64,000 nt of DNA from Tillus elongatus (taxonomy: Eukaryota > Arthropoda > Insecta > Coleoptera > Cleridae), in contig OZ023265.1 in NCBI GenBank assembly GCA_964006375.1, positions 15,049,252 through 15,113,251 on the forward strand, given 5' to 3'. Position numbers and translations under genes: made by a program. Shown here in pieces: positions 21,198-34,255 of this stretch. The notes under the pieces are model-generated. The model saw only the letters and a program-made list of their open reading frames with translations, did no database searches and was not told where the DNA came from. Position 1 is the first letter of the stretch. Each line of letters begins with the position of its first letter.

Positions 21198-22458
21198 CGA
21201 GGACGGGTCAATAAGTCCGTGACTTTTTGAATTTTCCGCCTCTTCACAGGAAGGGCAATACTGCTCCTGTCAACAAGCATCTGTCAGTTGACTCCTGTCG
21301 AATTTTGAACAAGCTGCGTCATTTAGTGTGTGTTAGATAGCCATTGAAAGCAGACAACCCCTTGAGTTATAAGGACAATGAAAAAAAGTTAATTTGGTGT
21401 GCTGCATTACTTTTTGCGAAAAATAACATCACTCAAACCAAGGCTAAGCTTGATAAATACTATGGGGACTCTGCACCATCAATTTTCATGGTAAAAAAAG
21501 TGGTTTAATGAATTTAGTTGCGACCGTACAAGCACAAATGACGCTGCACGTTCTGGAGGACCAGTTGGGGTCGCTACACCCGAAAAAATTGAAAACATTC
21601 ATGATATGGCGTTGGCCAATCGGAGATTGAAAGTGCGGGAGATTGTGGAAGCCATAGGTATATCACATGGCTCAGTGGTTTCGATTTTGCATGATCACTT
21701 GGGGATGAGAAAGCTATCCGCAAGATGGGGGCCGCGTTTGCTTACGATCGACCACAAACGCAATCGTGTGACAACTTCGAAGGAGTGTTTGGTTCAACCG
21801 CAATAGGGACGAGTTTTACGCCGTTTCGTAACCGTGGACGAAACATGGAATTACCACAACACACCAGAAACTAAACAGCAGTCAAAACAGTGGGTTTCTC
21901 CGTGCGAATCGGCGCCGAAGAAGGCCAAGGTGGGTTTGTCAGCCAATAAAGTCATGGCGACCATTTTTTGGGATGCATTACCTTTAAAAGGGGAGAACAG
22001 TTAATAACGAATATTATACCAACTTATTGGACCGATTCAATTACGAGTTGAAGAAAAAACTACCGCAGTTGGCCAAGAAACAAGTTTTTTTTCCATCAAG
22101 ATAATGCAAGGGTGCACACATGTGTAGTCGCCATGGCGAAATTGCACAAATTGGGCTACGAATTGCTCCCTCATCCGCCCTATTTTCCGGATTTAGCCCC
22201 CAGTGACTTTTCTTGTTTCCAAGCTTAAATAAATGACTCGGCAAAAAGAGATTTGACTCCAATGATGAAATCATCTCACAAACAATTACCTATTTTGAGG
22301 ACCTCGACAAATCTTATTTTCTGGAAGGGATAAAAAAATTGGAGAAACGTTGGACGAAGTGTATAGAGCTCAAAGAAGACTATGTTGAAAAATAAAATGA
22401 GTTTTTGTCAAAAAACCTGTTTCATTCAAAAAGTCACGGACTTATTCACCCGCCCTCG
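21198..22458 (+). mobile_element. mariner transposon with TA target duplication
   Basis: Terminal inverted repeats of about 30 bp: CGAGGACGGGTCAATAAGTC at the left and the inverse ending GACTTATTCACCCGCCCTCG at the right. TA is duplicated at 21196-21197 and 22459-22460. The 1261-bp length is typical for mariner. It sits in the PLE 3' tail: removing it joins 'tattta' to 'ttcttctgcagg', as in the PLE tail near 3755. Confidence 0.92.
21350..22395 (+). pseudogene. mariner transposase pseudogene (DD34D type)
   Basis: Recognisable blocks run FDKYYGDSAPS, ALANRRLKVREIVEAIGISH (helix-turn-helix), GSVVSILHDHLGMRKLSARW, PRLLTIDHKRNRV, RRFVTVDETWNYHNTPETKQ (first Asp), SAPKKAKVGLSANKVMATIF, the relic of HQDNARVHT (second Asp), and LLPHPPYFPDLAPSDF in a shifted frame (third Asp). 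Numerous stops and frameshifts make it dead. The helix-turn-helix would bind the TIRs and the DDD triad would cut and paste. It resembles irritans-type mariners, but the subfamily is not certain. Confidence 0.88.
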
Positions 22459-22573
22459 TATTCTTCTGCAGGTCACTAACGATATAGGGAGGTTCAACGA
22501 CATTAAAATTTACATATTTCGTTCGGCGGAAATATCTTAGTTCTTTTATTATTTATCGGACGTGCTTTTGCCG

Positions 22574-23125
<552 letters not shown>

Positions 23126-23376
23126 TAAGGTCAATGAAATGTCGGGTATCTATGAGACAAGCAGTAGTAGTAGATAAGTCATGCGTGGCACAACATATTT
23201 GGGATAATAACCACCACATCGATATAGAAAATCTGAAACTTATTAAAAACGTTACACGGACAGCTGAATTCCATGCGCACGAAAGTATTTATCTTTCTAG
23301 TGCAATAAAAAACAAAAGTTCCTTAAACCGAGCGCCGCCACTGGTTTGCAGTCCTCTGTTTGCGCTCTGTCTTTGA
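23126..23376 (+). pseudogene. PLE GIY-YIG endonuclease, internally deleted
   Basis: It reads MSGIYET, then jumps to VDKSCVAQHIWDNNHHIDIE, then [19 protein letters not shown], then IYLSSAIKNKSSL up to a stop at 23376. The YVGQT and KRS region is missing. A PLE 3' UTR and a plus-strand hammerhead follow, in the normal order for this strand. Confidence 0.8.
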
Positions 23377-23550
23377 AGCAGATAAACATTCAAAAACCTT
23401 TATAAAGGAAGTTCAAAAACCTCGTCCGGCAAGTAAAATACAATACACTGAAGAATTTGCCTCCGATTAAGTCTCCCTCTCGGTATCGGTTTTTACCTAA
23501 GCTTCAGTATAAAAGGTGATGTTAGTAGTTAAGTAGTTGGAATCTTTCAT

Positions 23551-23591
23551 CCTCTGATGACGCCAACTTTGTTAGTGAAACGTTCCTCAGG
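23551..23591 (+). ncRNA. Hammerhead ribozyme 5 (PLE pLTR, plus strand)
   Basis: CCT, CTGATGA, extra C, stem II GCCAAC-TTT-GTTAGT with one C-A mismatch, GAAA, stem III weakened (C-C mismatch), TC, AGG. The core is intact but the helices have decayed. It lies about 175 bp downstream of the same-strand GIY-YIG stop. Confidence 0.75.
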
Positions 23592-24009
23592 TCTATAAAA
23601 AGATGTGTTGTGGTGATTTGGGTTCTCCAAGTGTACTTATCAGTGCTCATCACGGTTGCCAATCTTCACTCAGTAATATTTAAGCTAATGTTAATTATTT
23701 CGTTTTTCCCCATTACCAATGTTATTAAAAATGTTTCAAGGACTCAAACTATGTATTGAGTATATTTTATATAGATAAGTAAGTAAGGCAGAAGAGACCA
23801 GAGATGTGTGAAAGAACAACCAACTGATCTTGGCATTGAGAAAATGCACCCCGACAAAATTCAATTTCTTGTAAACTTTTGGAAAAATAAATATATTTCA
23901 ATACTCAAGCACCCTCCTTATTTACCAGAGTTAGCTTTATGTGAATTCTAATTATTTCCAAAAGCAAAAACTTTGGTTTTGAAATATAGCCAGATATTCT
24001 TACAATAAG
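23592..24009. other. PLE terminal repeat tail, then unassigned
   Basis: Positions 23592-23680 continue the pLTR ('tgtgttgtggtgatttggg', 'tatcagtgctcatcacg'). I recognise nothing in about 23690-24009. Confidence 0.5.
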
Positions 24010-24540
24010 AAGCGTCTTTGATGTAAGTACACTTGGAGAACCCAAATCACCACAACACATATTTTAAATTTTCAAAGACCTTACGATTGTTTCACTGACC
24101 ACGTCAGCGTCATCAGGGGGTGAAAATTCTAAAGATAAATCAGCAGCTGCAGTGTATTTATATCGCACCTAGGTAGACGAACTAATCCGAAGTAAAAATT
24201 GTAGTCGGAACCCATCGTTTGTCTCTTTTGTCAATATTGGACGAACGAGGTCGACGAACTACTTTAATCTTTTGGTTGACAAATTTATGAGCTTTTATCT
24301 AATTTAAGGATAATTGGCTTGAAATGAAAGGTACCGAGATATTTAAGGAATCTCACGTTCTTTTTGATCTAAAAATTTCACTATGTGAATATTGGAGCCC
24401 GTGACGAGCACCGAGAAGCATATCTGGTGAACAGAGCAATGACAACAGCCCATCTTTTTAAAAAAACGAAACGACTGTTTCCCTCACAATGTTAGCTTTA
24501 ACAAATGATAAATAATTCTACTAAAATTCTACATAAAAAC
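24010..24540 (-). mobile_element. Tandem PLE terminal repeats (copy C)
   Basis: Two pLTR units lie in the same orientation, downstream of the minus-strand GIY-YIG ORF. The left unit contains ribozyme 3. The right unit (about 24380-24520) is decayed but alignable ('gtgaatattggagcccgtga', and a ribozyme relic near 24455-24510). Confidence 0.7.
24079..24119 (-). ncRNA. Hammerhead ribozyme 3 (PLE pLTR)
   Basis: CCC, CTGATGA, extra C, stem II GCTGAC-GTG-GTCAGT, GAAA, stem III C-AATC-G, TA, AGG. Stem II differs from ribozyme 4 by a paired A-U to G-C change. Helix I has a C/A mismatch next to the core. Confidence 0.82.
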
Positions 24541-24720
24541 TAGTATTTATATTAATTTCTTATTCTACGTAAAAACAGATATTGACTTCTTAGATACAAA
24601 GAAAAGTAAAGATGATTTTTAAGTCGAGAACTAAACGTAGAGCCTAGTATCTGTATATACCGATCGAGTTATTGATAATAATTTATTACTCTGCCAGACA
24701 GATTAGGAGTGTTAAGCTGG

Positions 24721-25130
24721 TCAAATGCAAAATAAAGGGCTTGAAATTAGAGGTGCCCCAAGATTCAATGACGTTTTGTTCTTAATCGACCTTGATATAT
24801 AAACGCTTTCAAAAGTATCACGCATAGTTTGATGTCTAATATTTTTGCCAAGTGTCAAATTTTCCTTGTTAACGTGGTGATTATTATCCCATATGTGGTG
24901 ATTATTATCCACACATGATTTGTCTACAGTACCATATCGTAAATGTGCGAGATTTTCACGAAATATGGTGGCTATGTTTCTCTTGGTTTGACCCACGTAT
25001 TTAAGATTACAATCTTTGCAACTTATCTCATAAATACCCAACATTTCAGTCGCTTTGGCTTTGTCTTTCGTATGACCCAACAAATGTTTAAAATTACTTT
25101 TCGTCCAAAAAGTCCAATGTAAATCGGCTT
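24721..25130 (-). pseudogene. PLE GIY-YIG endonuclease (copy C)
   Basis: After EADLHWTFWTKSNFKHLLG it reads LGIYEISCKDCNLKYVGQTK, RNIATIFRENLAHLRYGTVD, NNHHVNKENL and FESVYISRSIKN to the stop. The GIY and YVGQT boxes, the Arg/Glu region and the late FES glutamate are present. A small duplication (DNNHHIWDNNHHV) replaces the usual VARHIW histidine context. In PLEs this domain follows the RT and nicks DNA for priming. The apparent N-terminus upstream of EAD is inside an inserted palindrome (25131-25477). Confidence 0.85.
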
Positions 25131-25477
25131 CATTGATTGTTGTTGCCCTTACTTGGTGAAACTTGTCCATACTACATACAGACTTGGAGACTACTTCTCT
25201 GGCTTCACTGTTGGTTTTCGTAGGTGAAGGACGTATCCAGCGCGTGAGCTAACTGGAGCAAGTGACCCTTCGAATTCTGGAAGTTCTAGGATGTTCTTCA
25301 ATGCTTCTGTGACTATAGTTTCGCTGCTTGAAAATGCTGTCAAGCAGCGAAACTATAGTCACAGAAGCATTGAAGAACACCCTAGAACTTCCCGAATTCG
25401 AAGGGCCACTTGCTCCAGTTAGCTCACTCGCTGGCTACGTCCTTCACCTACAGTGAAGTAGTCTCCAAGTCTGTAGT
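25131..25477. mobile_element. Mutator-like fold-back MITE, 9-bp duplication
   Basis: A large palindrome spans 25177-25475: the left end TACAGACTTGGAGACTACTT is inverted at the right end, the arms are about 145 bp, and the loop is near 25331-25340. The left arm has an extra ~16 bp. The insertion is flanked by AATCGGCTT (25122-25130 and 25478-25486). Removing it joins FKKAD to LHWTFW in the PLE frame, confirming the duplication. A 9-11 bp duplication with long TIRs suggests a Mutator-like origin, by inference. Confidence 0.8.
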
Positions 25478-26000
25478 TAATCGGCTTTCTTAAAAATACT
25501 TTCCAAACCATTTTTGATACGTGGTTGATAAGGTAGACACGAACATTTTTTCTCTATTTTATCTTTCTTTAATGTCGTGCATTCAGATATCATTTTCTTT
25601 GTTTTTTGTTAACCAATTTGTCCACTAAACCATGCGAATAACAGTTATATCTCGCCACGTTTTTTATGTACTTTAATTCTATATTAAATCTACTTTTGCT
25701 TACTGGAAAATTTATCAATCTAAGTTGTCTCCAAGTCTGTATTTATCAATCTGTTTACCAAGATATTTAAACTAGGCGTTTTTTGTGCAAACGTATGATG
25801 TGAGTCGTTAGGAATATAACTAATAGTGATAGTTTCCTTCCTGTAGACATCGAATTCACGCGAGCCAGTGTTTTTATTTTTAATAACTAGTACATCTAGA
25901 AAAGGAAGCTTATTGTTGATTTCTATTTCGTGGGTAAATTTTACTGAATAAAATATGATGATGTACTGACTTTTTTAGGGAAACTACAACAATTTTAGTT
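25478..26000 (-). pseudogene. PLE reverse transcriptase C-terminal part (copy C)
   Basis: The minus strand gives EIEINNKLPFLDVLVIKN, KETITISYIPNDSHHTFAQK, LNILVNRLINFPVSK, FNIELKYIKNVARYNCYSHG, LVDKLVNKKQ and ending IKNGLESIFKKAD before the MITE. LPFLDVL and the KxN-rich region are typical of the PLE RT thumb region. Frameshifts are present. It belongs with the GIY-YIG domain at 24721-25130. Confidence 0.75.
25711..25752. repeat. Insertion residue with 11-bp direct repeats
   Basis: TTTATCAATCT occurs at 25711-25721 and 25742-25752 and flanks 20 bp that include GTCTCCAAGTCTGTA, the terminal sequence of the MITE at 25131-25477. It interrupts the RT codons for NRLINFP. This looks like an excision residue or an extreme internal deletion of the same MITE family. 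Confidence 0.75.
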
Positions 26001-26640
26001 AGATATTATTTCAGCTAAATTAGTTTTGTCGTATAAGCATTACTCTCCAAACTGTTAAAGACTAAAGTGTAAATATTCAGGTGGCTAACTAGACACAAGC
26101 AAGATTTTTTCTCATAACAGCCCACACATCTCGGGCTAACGCTGAACAAATTATTCTTATCAAACAATGTTAAATGTCCGTGAACGGGTTTTCACGGCTA
26201 CTACGTCGCGGTTGTTTCCATCCGATTGAGTAAAACTCAATATATGAGCATGGTAAACCTAAAGTGACATTTTTATGCGACACTAGATCCTATAAAAATA
26301 GCTGTTTTTATACTTGTGACTTTCAAAACGAAAATGCTGACATATATTTTCGGCAGCATAAATTTCCCTCCTTGGAATCAGTGCAGTGTAGTTTGTCAGG
26401 TGTTTTCTAACTAACTGTAAGCAACTTTACAACATTAAAAAATTGACAATAACGATTACACCATCAAAAGTTTAACTAGAAAGGGCATTCAAAAAGGATA
26501 TTTTGTTTATCCGGAAATTTAGGATATTGCTCTAATTGAATACCATCAGGTTCTTAGAATGGTAGTGATCAAATATATTATAACGGGTAAAAACATTTTG
26601 AATATAACCATAGAGTTCCAAAAATTCGAATAAATTTCTC
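26001..26640. other. Unassigned stretch
   Basis: This may include more diverged PLE sequence at its left edge. I recognise nothing else. Confidence 0.4.
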
Positions 26641-26644
26641 TTTT

Positions 26645-27946
<1,302 letters not shown>

Positions 27947-28132
27947 ACTTTTATTTAACGATGAAATAAAAGTTCATTTTCTTTGTGATATTATTATAAA
28001 TGATACTGTTAGAAATAAAGAATGTAGGTTTTTGTTATTTCTTATGATCTCATAAGAGTTTGAAATATTTTTTGTTCAATTGTTATTTTCTACATGTTTC
28101 TAAAGCTATTCTTTACCTGATTTAGGTTTAAG

Positions 28133-29428
28133 TGCCATAATCCACTACAGGCAGTAAGGATTCCGTCAGCGCAGATCCACTGCCGACCTCCTTTCCCTTG
28201 TCACCCATTTTTAGAACAAGTCTATGGAACTACACGGTGAAACCCAGATTGTCGCTCTGGACATATCCAAAGCATTCGACCAGGTCTGGCACGCAGCGCT
28301 GCTTAATAAACTGCCGGCATATGGCTTCCACCAAAACTCTGTACCTGGACAGCAAATTTTCTCACCAACCGGAGAATTTCTGTTGTCGTGAATGGCCATT
28401 CCACTAAACTGTATCCAATTAATGCAGGAGTTCCTCAAGGTTCAGCTTTAGCCCCTACTTTGATTCTTCTCTACATCAATGACCTCCTCTCTAGCACGTC
28501 CAACCCAGTTCACAGTTACGCGGACGACAGCACCCTCCATTCAAATATACTATATTCCATGCCTGTCTCTTTAGCCCAATTAGATGAGGATCGCAGACTC
28601 ATAGAGGGTTATGTCTCCGTGGATCTCCAAAAAATATTAGACTGGGGAAGTATAAATCTTGTACTATTCAACCCCACCAAATCTCAGTCTTGCTTCCTTT
28701 CTCATAAGAGATACACCAGCTCGAGACCCATCACAATGAACAACCAAGTTATTCAGAGTAATGAGTCCTTTTCACTTGTCGGAATTTCTGCGAATCGAAA
28801 TCTCACTTGGAACCAACATGTCACATCAATTCCAGAAGCGGCTGCTAAGAAATTAGGTTTCTTCTTCAAGGCTCGCAAATACTTTTCACCAGCTAATCTC
28901 TATACCTTATATACTTTACAAATAAGGCCAAACCTCGAATACTGCTCCCACATCTGGGGTGCCGCTGCCGCTTCTACACTCGCTATCCTGGACTCCATTC
29001 AGAAGAGAGCTATACGTCTCATCGGTGACCCTACTCTCACCCTAAGGCTGTCATCCCTTGCCCACCGACGTGCCGTTGGTGACCTCTCTCTCTCTCTCTC
29101 TCTTTTATATATAGATATCTGCACGGACACTGCTCATAGGAGCTTTCTTCCATAGGTCCTCCACCTGCTGCCCCCAACAGATCTACCCGGGAAATAGAGC
29201 GAATGCCTCCTTTTACTGTCCAGGTTACCAGACATATAACATATGCCCGCTCTTTTGTCCCGAGGACTTCGAAGTTGTGGAAATACTTGGCGGCACATGT
29301 TTTTCCTTCTCCTCCGAACCTTCAAGTCCAGAATTAACAAGTTGCCTCTTTCCTCCTTGTCGACACCCACGGTACGATAGTATTTAGGCTGTAAGCCTTC
29401 GTGGTGTGTTGTTGAAATATAAAAAAAC
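28133..29428 (+). pseudogene. Jockey/CR1-like non-LTR ORF2, copy c
   Basis: It begins in the RT fingers ('ccactacaggcagtaaggatt') and reads VALDISKAFDQVWHAALLNK, then an uninterrupted 255-residue frame (28388-29155) with GVPQGSALAPTLILLYINDL, SYADDSTLHS, TKSQSCFLSHKR, VGISANRNLTW, IRPNLEYCSHIWGA and RRAVGDLSLSLSL. An expanded (CT)n after GDLSL shifts the frame. The 3' end is 'cgtggtgtgttgttgaaa'. Only the 3' part of the element is present, as expected from incomplete reverse transcription. Confidence 0.88.
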
Positions 29429-30450
29429 CACACACATGTTTTCCGTCTATCGATGACACTGTTGCAGAGTCCCAAGGGTTTTTTGTACTAGTTTTCGTTA
29501 CTATTGTGTTTTTACAATGTTCGCTGCCATAACTACCTTAATAAGTATTGTTATTCTCTTTACCAACTATCTGGTTGTAGTGAAAAGCCTTAATTGAAAA
29601 ATGGGTAAGTTATCGTTTATAACTAATATGCCACCCTGTACAGACTATGCCTATATATTCTTTGGTTAACGGTGTTACAACAGAAGCACTTCCTGTACAT
29701 GTGTTGCTAATTTATGGGCTTATTAAAGTCTCATGATTTCAGTGCCCTGTTTGCCACAATACTTCAGCTACATTATTGTAGCCATTACCTGCAAAGCTAC
29801 CCAGAATAATGCGACTTAGTTTATGGCAACATCTCAACTATAATATCTAAATAAACTAATAAGCGGTGTGGAAGCCAGAGCGTTCGTTTAGTGCATTACA
29901 AACTACTTGTTTATTTTGGTGCAAGAGAGTAATTTATGCTGCGACAAAGACGGCAATTTGAAAGTAAATCAACAAGCTTAAATCTTTAGGTGATGGATGT
30001 CTTTTATCTGTTACAATTAAAAATTTGTCTGAGATATTTAAAAGTGGACAGTCAAAGGTCAAAAATGAGAGTGAATAATTTTGTCACCACTTGAGAAAAC
30101 ATTGACTCTGTTTATCAAATGAGATTTTAGAAAAAAGTATAGCAGAAACGTAACACATTTTCTATGAACGTATGTTTTACATTGTCACGATTTTGGAATT
30201 AAAAAAAAAATCGGAAATGTGTTTCGAAATGCTTAAACCGCGACAAGAAGCGCGCTCGTTTGACGGAGACAATTTCATATAATCAACAGCAGATAAATTT
30301 AATCTATATGAATTTTGTATTAAAGTTTTGCTTTATGTTTGATTGCGTCTAGAAAATTTGAAAAAACTGGACATAGTTCGCATTAGTATAGTGAATTTTA
30401 TCATTAGAAATGCTCTACAATTTTTTTTAGAAAATTATATGCACATATAA
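29429..30450. other. Unassigned AT-rich stretch
   Basis: No gene or shared repeat was recognised. Confidence 0.5.
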
Positions 30451-30578
<128 letters not shown>

Positions 30579-30967
30579 ATTTATTTTTTCAAAATACAGT
30601 TCAATAACAATAACATACATAGATCTACTGAACATAATAAATCTTGGAGAGATCCACAAAAGTCAGAGACTTGTGCGTGGATACATCTAGACCAAGCAAA
30701 GAATACAAAACTAAGTAATGAACACAAGAACACACACACACACACCCACAGGCGCAAAAACCAAAAACACCCACCAGCACACTCACACAAACACATTCTC
30801 TCACACATTTTCACATGTACAATGTACACTCTCACAAATGTATATAATAATAAAAAAAGTGTGCATATTTAAAATGATTACTGTGCGGTACAACATCGCA
30901 AAAGATATCATACGACCTGCTCAACACCTATCTGTGTACTAAACCATGAATGATGTGTCTAGATTTC

Positions 30968-30969
<2 letters not shown>
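30579..30969. other. Unassigned stretch with (CA)n
   Basis: A CA-rich stretch covers about 30720-30800. No convincing ORF. Confidence 0.5.

Positions 30970-31040
<71 letters not shown>
30970..31040. repeat. (TA)n tract 8
   Basis: Left half of a TA microsatellite interrupted by the DD41D transposon. Confidence 0.98.
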
Positions 31041-31043
<3 letters not shown>

Positions 31044-31690
31044 GCTGTTTCAAAAAACATGCACCATCGCTCGTGGGGCAATTCCTTACTAAAAAATAAG
31101 AAAAAAAGTTCCTGTGCACATGGGCCCGGAAACGCATAGTTTCCAATATACAGGGAGTTGAATTTTAATTTTTTTTTAAATTTTTTATAAATAATTTCAA
31201 AACCACTGGATTGATTTTAATGAAACCTGGAACTTGAAAGTGTATTACGAAAGTGCATATTTTCAAGTAAAAATCTACTTACAACTGCGTCAGTGGCGTG
31301 CGTACGGGGTAACTGTAAAAATTCATTTGGGGAAAAAATATGTGCGTCACTGTCTTTTTCCAATTTTGATACATCAGTTATGAATCTTATTACATAAGCC
31401 ACAAAAGCCACCTCTTGGTATTTTTTCGTTCAGGGTATCCCTTAGGAGATATGATTAATTTTATAAAAAGGGGCAAAGTACCGATTCGTTGGAGTAATGA
31501 AAACAGTAATCGTAAAGTGCCATGAAACTATAATTTTTGACAGTTCTCTAAATTCTACAATTTTGATGTGCTTTGTAGGCGTCAAAAGAGTTTTCGTGCT
31601 ATTCTTTAAATTTTGATACGGTGCAGTATTTTCGTTTTTAGTTATTTGTTGATACTGAGCTGCTCATTAATATTATTTCCTCCTCTCAAG

Positions 31691-32770
31691 ATGGTTTTCA
31701 TTAAGTACACTTCAGCATATTTGACTGAGATGTTGTTAATTTATGGACAAACAAATCAAAATGCTAGACAAGCTGTGCGAGTTTATCAGGAAACTTATCC
31801 GCAAAGAAGAATTCCTGCCAAAAATATTTTCCCACGTATTGTAAGACATTTGAGAGAAACTGGTTCTTTAAAACCTTTAAAACCTGATTCTGGACGCAGA
31901 AGATACCGCCGAACTGTACGAGTTGAAGAGGCAATATTAAATAGAGTTGAACGTGATCCTAGTACAAGTAGGAGAATTATTGCCACCGAACTGGGTAATA
32001 TTTCGGCATCATCAGTTCACAGAACTCTGAAGGATCAAAGTTTATATCCCTATCATTTTACACGTGTCCAGGAACTTCTACCTAGAGACTTTCAACCAAG
32101 GGTAATGTTTTGTCAGTGGTTCTTAAACAAACTTAGGCACGACCAACATTTTTCTAAACGTGTACTATTTACTGATGAGGCGTCATTTACGCGAAAAGGT
32201 ATCGTAAATTTTCACAATTTCCATACATGGGCCGATGAAAACCCACACTCTCTAAGAGTTGCAAATTCGCAGTATCAATTTTCCATCAATATTTGGGCTG
32301 CTATTATTGAAAATCACATAATTGGTCCTGTTGTTCTACCGAATCGTCTTGACCATGAATCATATTTAAACTTTTTACAAAATGATTTGCCGTTGTTACT
32401 ACCGCTTTTTATGAGAAATGGTACAATGTGGTTCCAGCATGATGGTGCGCCCGCACATTTTGCAGCAGGTGTAAGAACATATTTAGCCAACACATACGGT
32501 CACCGATGGATTGGTCGTGGAGGTCCGGTGTCATGGCCACCTCGATCTCCGGACCTGAATCCTCTCGATTTTTATTTGTGGGGTCATTTAAAAGAAATAG
32601 TGTATAAAACACTAGTAAATACACGAGAAGAATTGTTGGGAAGAATAGAATATGCATTTGACAGCATTAGAGAAGATCAAAATATTTGCAGAAGAGTAAG
32701 AAGATCTTTGCGCAGAAGGTTAAATAATTGTAACGACGCTAATGGTGGTCACTTTCAACATTTTCTTTAG
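31691..32770 (+). CDS. DD41D transposase (DUF4817 / DDE_3 type), intact
   Basis: A 359-residue frame from MVFIKYTSA. An upstream in-frame ATG at 31613 adds a hydrophobic 26-residue leader that I consider untranslated or non-native. Residues ~5-60 form a DUF4817-like helix-turn-helix (ARQAVRVYQETYPQRRIPAK), residues ~80-115 a second one (TSRRIIATELGNISASSVHR). The DDE_3-type core has D162 (LFTDEAS), D251 (FQHDGAPAHF) and D293 (RSPDLNPLDFYLW), with 41 residues between the last two. It would bind the long TIRs and move the element into TA sites. No stop or frameshift; about 95% identical to the copy at 51134-52213. Confidence 0.9.
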   Translation: MVFIKYTSAYLTEMLLIYGQTNQNARQAVRVYQETYPQRRIPAKNIFPRIVRHLRETGSLKPLKPDSGRRRYRRTVRVEEAILNRVERDPSTSRRIIATELGNISASSVHRTLKDQSLYPYHFTRVQELLPRDFQPRVMFCQWFLNKLRHDQHFSKRVLFTDEASFTRKGIVNFHNFHTWADENPHSLRVANSQYQFSINIWAAIIENHIIGPVVLPNRLDHESYLNFLQNDLPLLLPLFMRNGTMWFQHDGAPAHFAAGVRTYLANTYGHRWIGRGGPVSWPPRSPDLNPLDFYLWGHLKEIVYKTLVNTREELLGRIEYAFDSIREDQNICRRVRRSLRRRLNNCNDANGGHFQHFL

Positions 32771-33015
32771 CTTTGTTATTAAAGTCAATTGAGTAATGTA
32801 CAAAAAACAAGAGTTTGGAAAAATCATGGTGTCTTTACGATTACTTTTTTCATTTTTTATTTTTATTTTTTATTTATCATTTTTTATCAATGTTTGTAAT
32901 ATTCATTTCAATGTTTATCACCAATAAGTTTTACGTAGGTTAGTTATTTGAACGTTTATTGCTGTAATGTTTACTGTATCTTTTGTTTTTCATATTCTTA
33001 TGGTTGCAGTAAACA

Positions 33016-33017
33016 TA

Positions 33018-33058
<41 letters not shown>
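33016..33058. repeat. (ATT)n tract
   Basis: A ~43-bp ATT microsatellite at the inner edge of the right TIR. It is shorter in copy 2 (near 50873). Confidence 0.95.
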
Positions 33059-33059
<1 letters not shown>

Positions 33060-33502
33060 GCCGACTAATCGGTACTTTGCCCCTTTTTATAAAATTAATC
33101 ATATCTCCTAGGGGATACCCTGAACGAAAAAATACCAAGAGGTAGCTTTTGTGGCTTATGTAATAAGCTTCATAACTGATGTATCGAAATTGGAAAAAGA
33201 CAGTGGCGCACATATTTTTCCCCAAATAAATTTTTACAGTTGCCCCGTACGCACGCCACTGAGGCAGTTGTAAGCAGATTCTCACTTGAAAATATGCACT
33301 TTCATAATACACTTTCAAGTTCCAAGTTTCATTAAAATCAATCCAGTGGTTTTGAAATTATTTATAAAAAATTAAAAAAAAAATTCAACTCCCTGTATAT
33401 TGGAAACTGTGTGTTTCCAGGCCCATGTGCGCAGGAATTTTTTTTCTTATTTTTTAGTAAGGAATTGCCCCACGAGCGATGGTGCAGGTTTTTTGAAACA
33501 GC

Positions 33503-33606
<104 letters not shown>

Positions 33607-33669
33607 ATCTCCGCGGTCTTTAATGTGAGACATATTTGGTTCTCGGGTTGAACCGCGTCCAGAATGTAT

Positions 33670-33712
33670 GAAAATCCGACGTTCCGGTTTTGGAGCCATT
33701 TTCAAGAGGTAA
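33670..33712 (-). ncRNA. Hammerhead-like motif, divergent PLE
   Basis: The right-arm version (37090-37130, plus strand) reads CTTAAAAATGTCTCC, loop, GGAGCCGAAACGTC. The left arm keeps TTGAAAATGGCTCC but lost about 6 bp before AACGTCGG. Stem II (GGCTCC/GGAGCC) and GAAACGTC are hammerhead-like, but the CTGANGA box reads TTGAAAA or TTAAAAA, so cleavage is doubtful. Confidence 0.4.
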
Positions 33713-33724
33713 AGGAAATGTGTA

Positions 33725-33935
33725 AAGACACACTAAGGCCTCAATCTGCCTACTCCTCAGAGTGGTGGACAAAGGTGGGTAAAGGAAATATGTAAGGACA
33801 TTCTGAGGCCTCAATCTGCCTACTCCTTAGAGTTGTGGTCAAAGGTAGGTAAAGGAAATATGTAAGGACACTCTAAGGCCTCAATCTACCTACTCCTTAG
33901 AGCGGTGGATAAAGGTGGGTTGGGTTGTTGTAGCT
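33725..33935 (-). repeat. Three diverged ~75-bp tandem units (left arm)
   Basis: 'aggcctcaatctRcctactc' recurs at about 33738, 33808 and 33879, with 'ggtaaaggaaatatgtaagg' between. The mirror copies lie at 36900-37100 in the right arm. Confidence 0.9.
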
Positions 33936-34255
33936 CGATTACGGGGCCTCAATCTACCTACTCCCCAATTCTCGCCGGAGATCGTCTGTGAGGTCTCAGT
34001 ATGTTCAACCCTAGGCCTCAGAGAGATCTGGCAGTTCGTTGCAAGTGTTGTCTTATATATGTGGTTCCGTCTACCTGCTTCGTTATCAGTGAAAGTAGTG
34101 GGGTCACCATCAATTAAGTGGGGGACTTTGGTCACGGTACCTAGAGGAGGATTAAGAATGTCACCGGCATTTGTTGAGGCAGATAATGATGCAATAAAAT
34201 TGTCTGTGGAATTTATTTTCTTTTTGTGTGTGTTGTAAAGAAGATATAATAGGTT

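Noticed and set aside
31613..31690. Signal peptide on the 385-residue reading of the transposase
   Set aside because: The hydrophobic leader precedes a normal transposase start (MVFIKYT), and a secreted transposase makes no sense.
32998..33318. 106-residue frame with poly-Asn
   Set aside because: It is produced by the (ATT)n tract inside a non-coding TIR.
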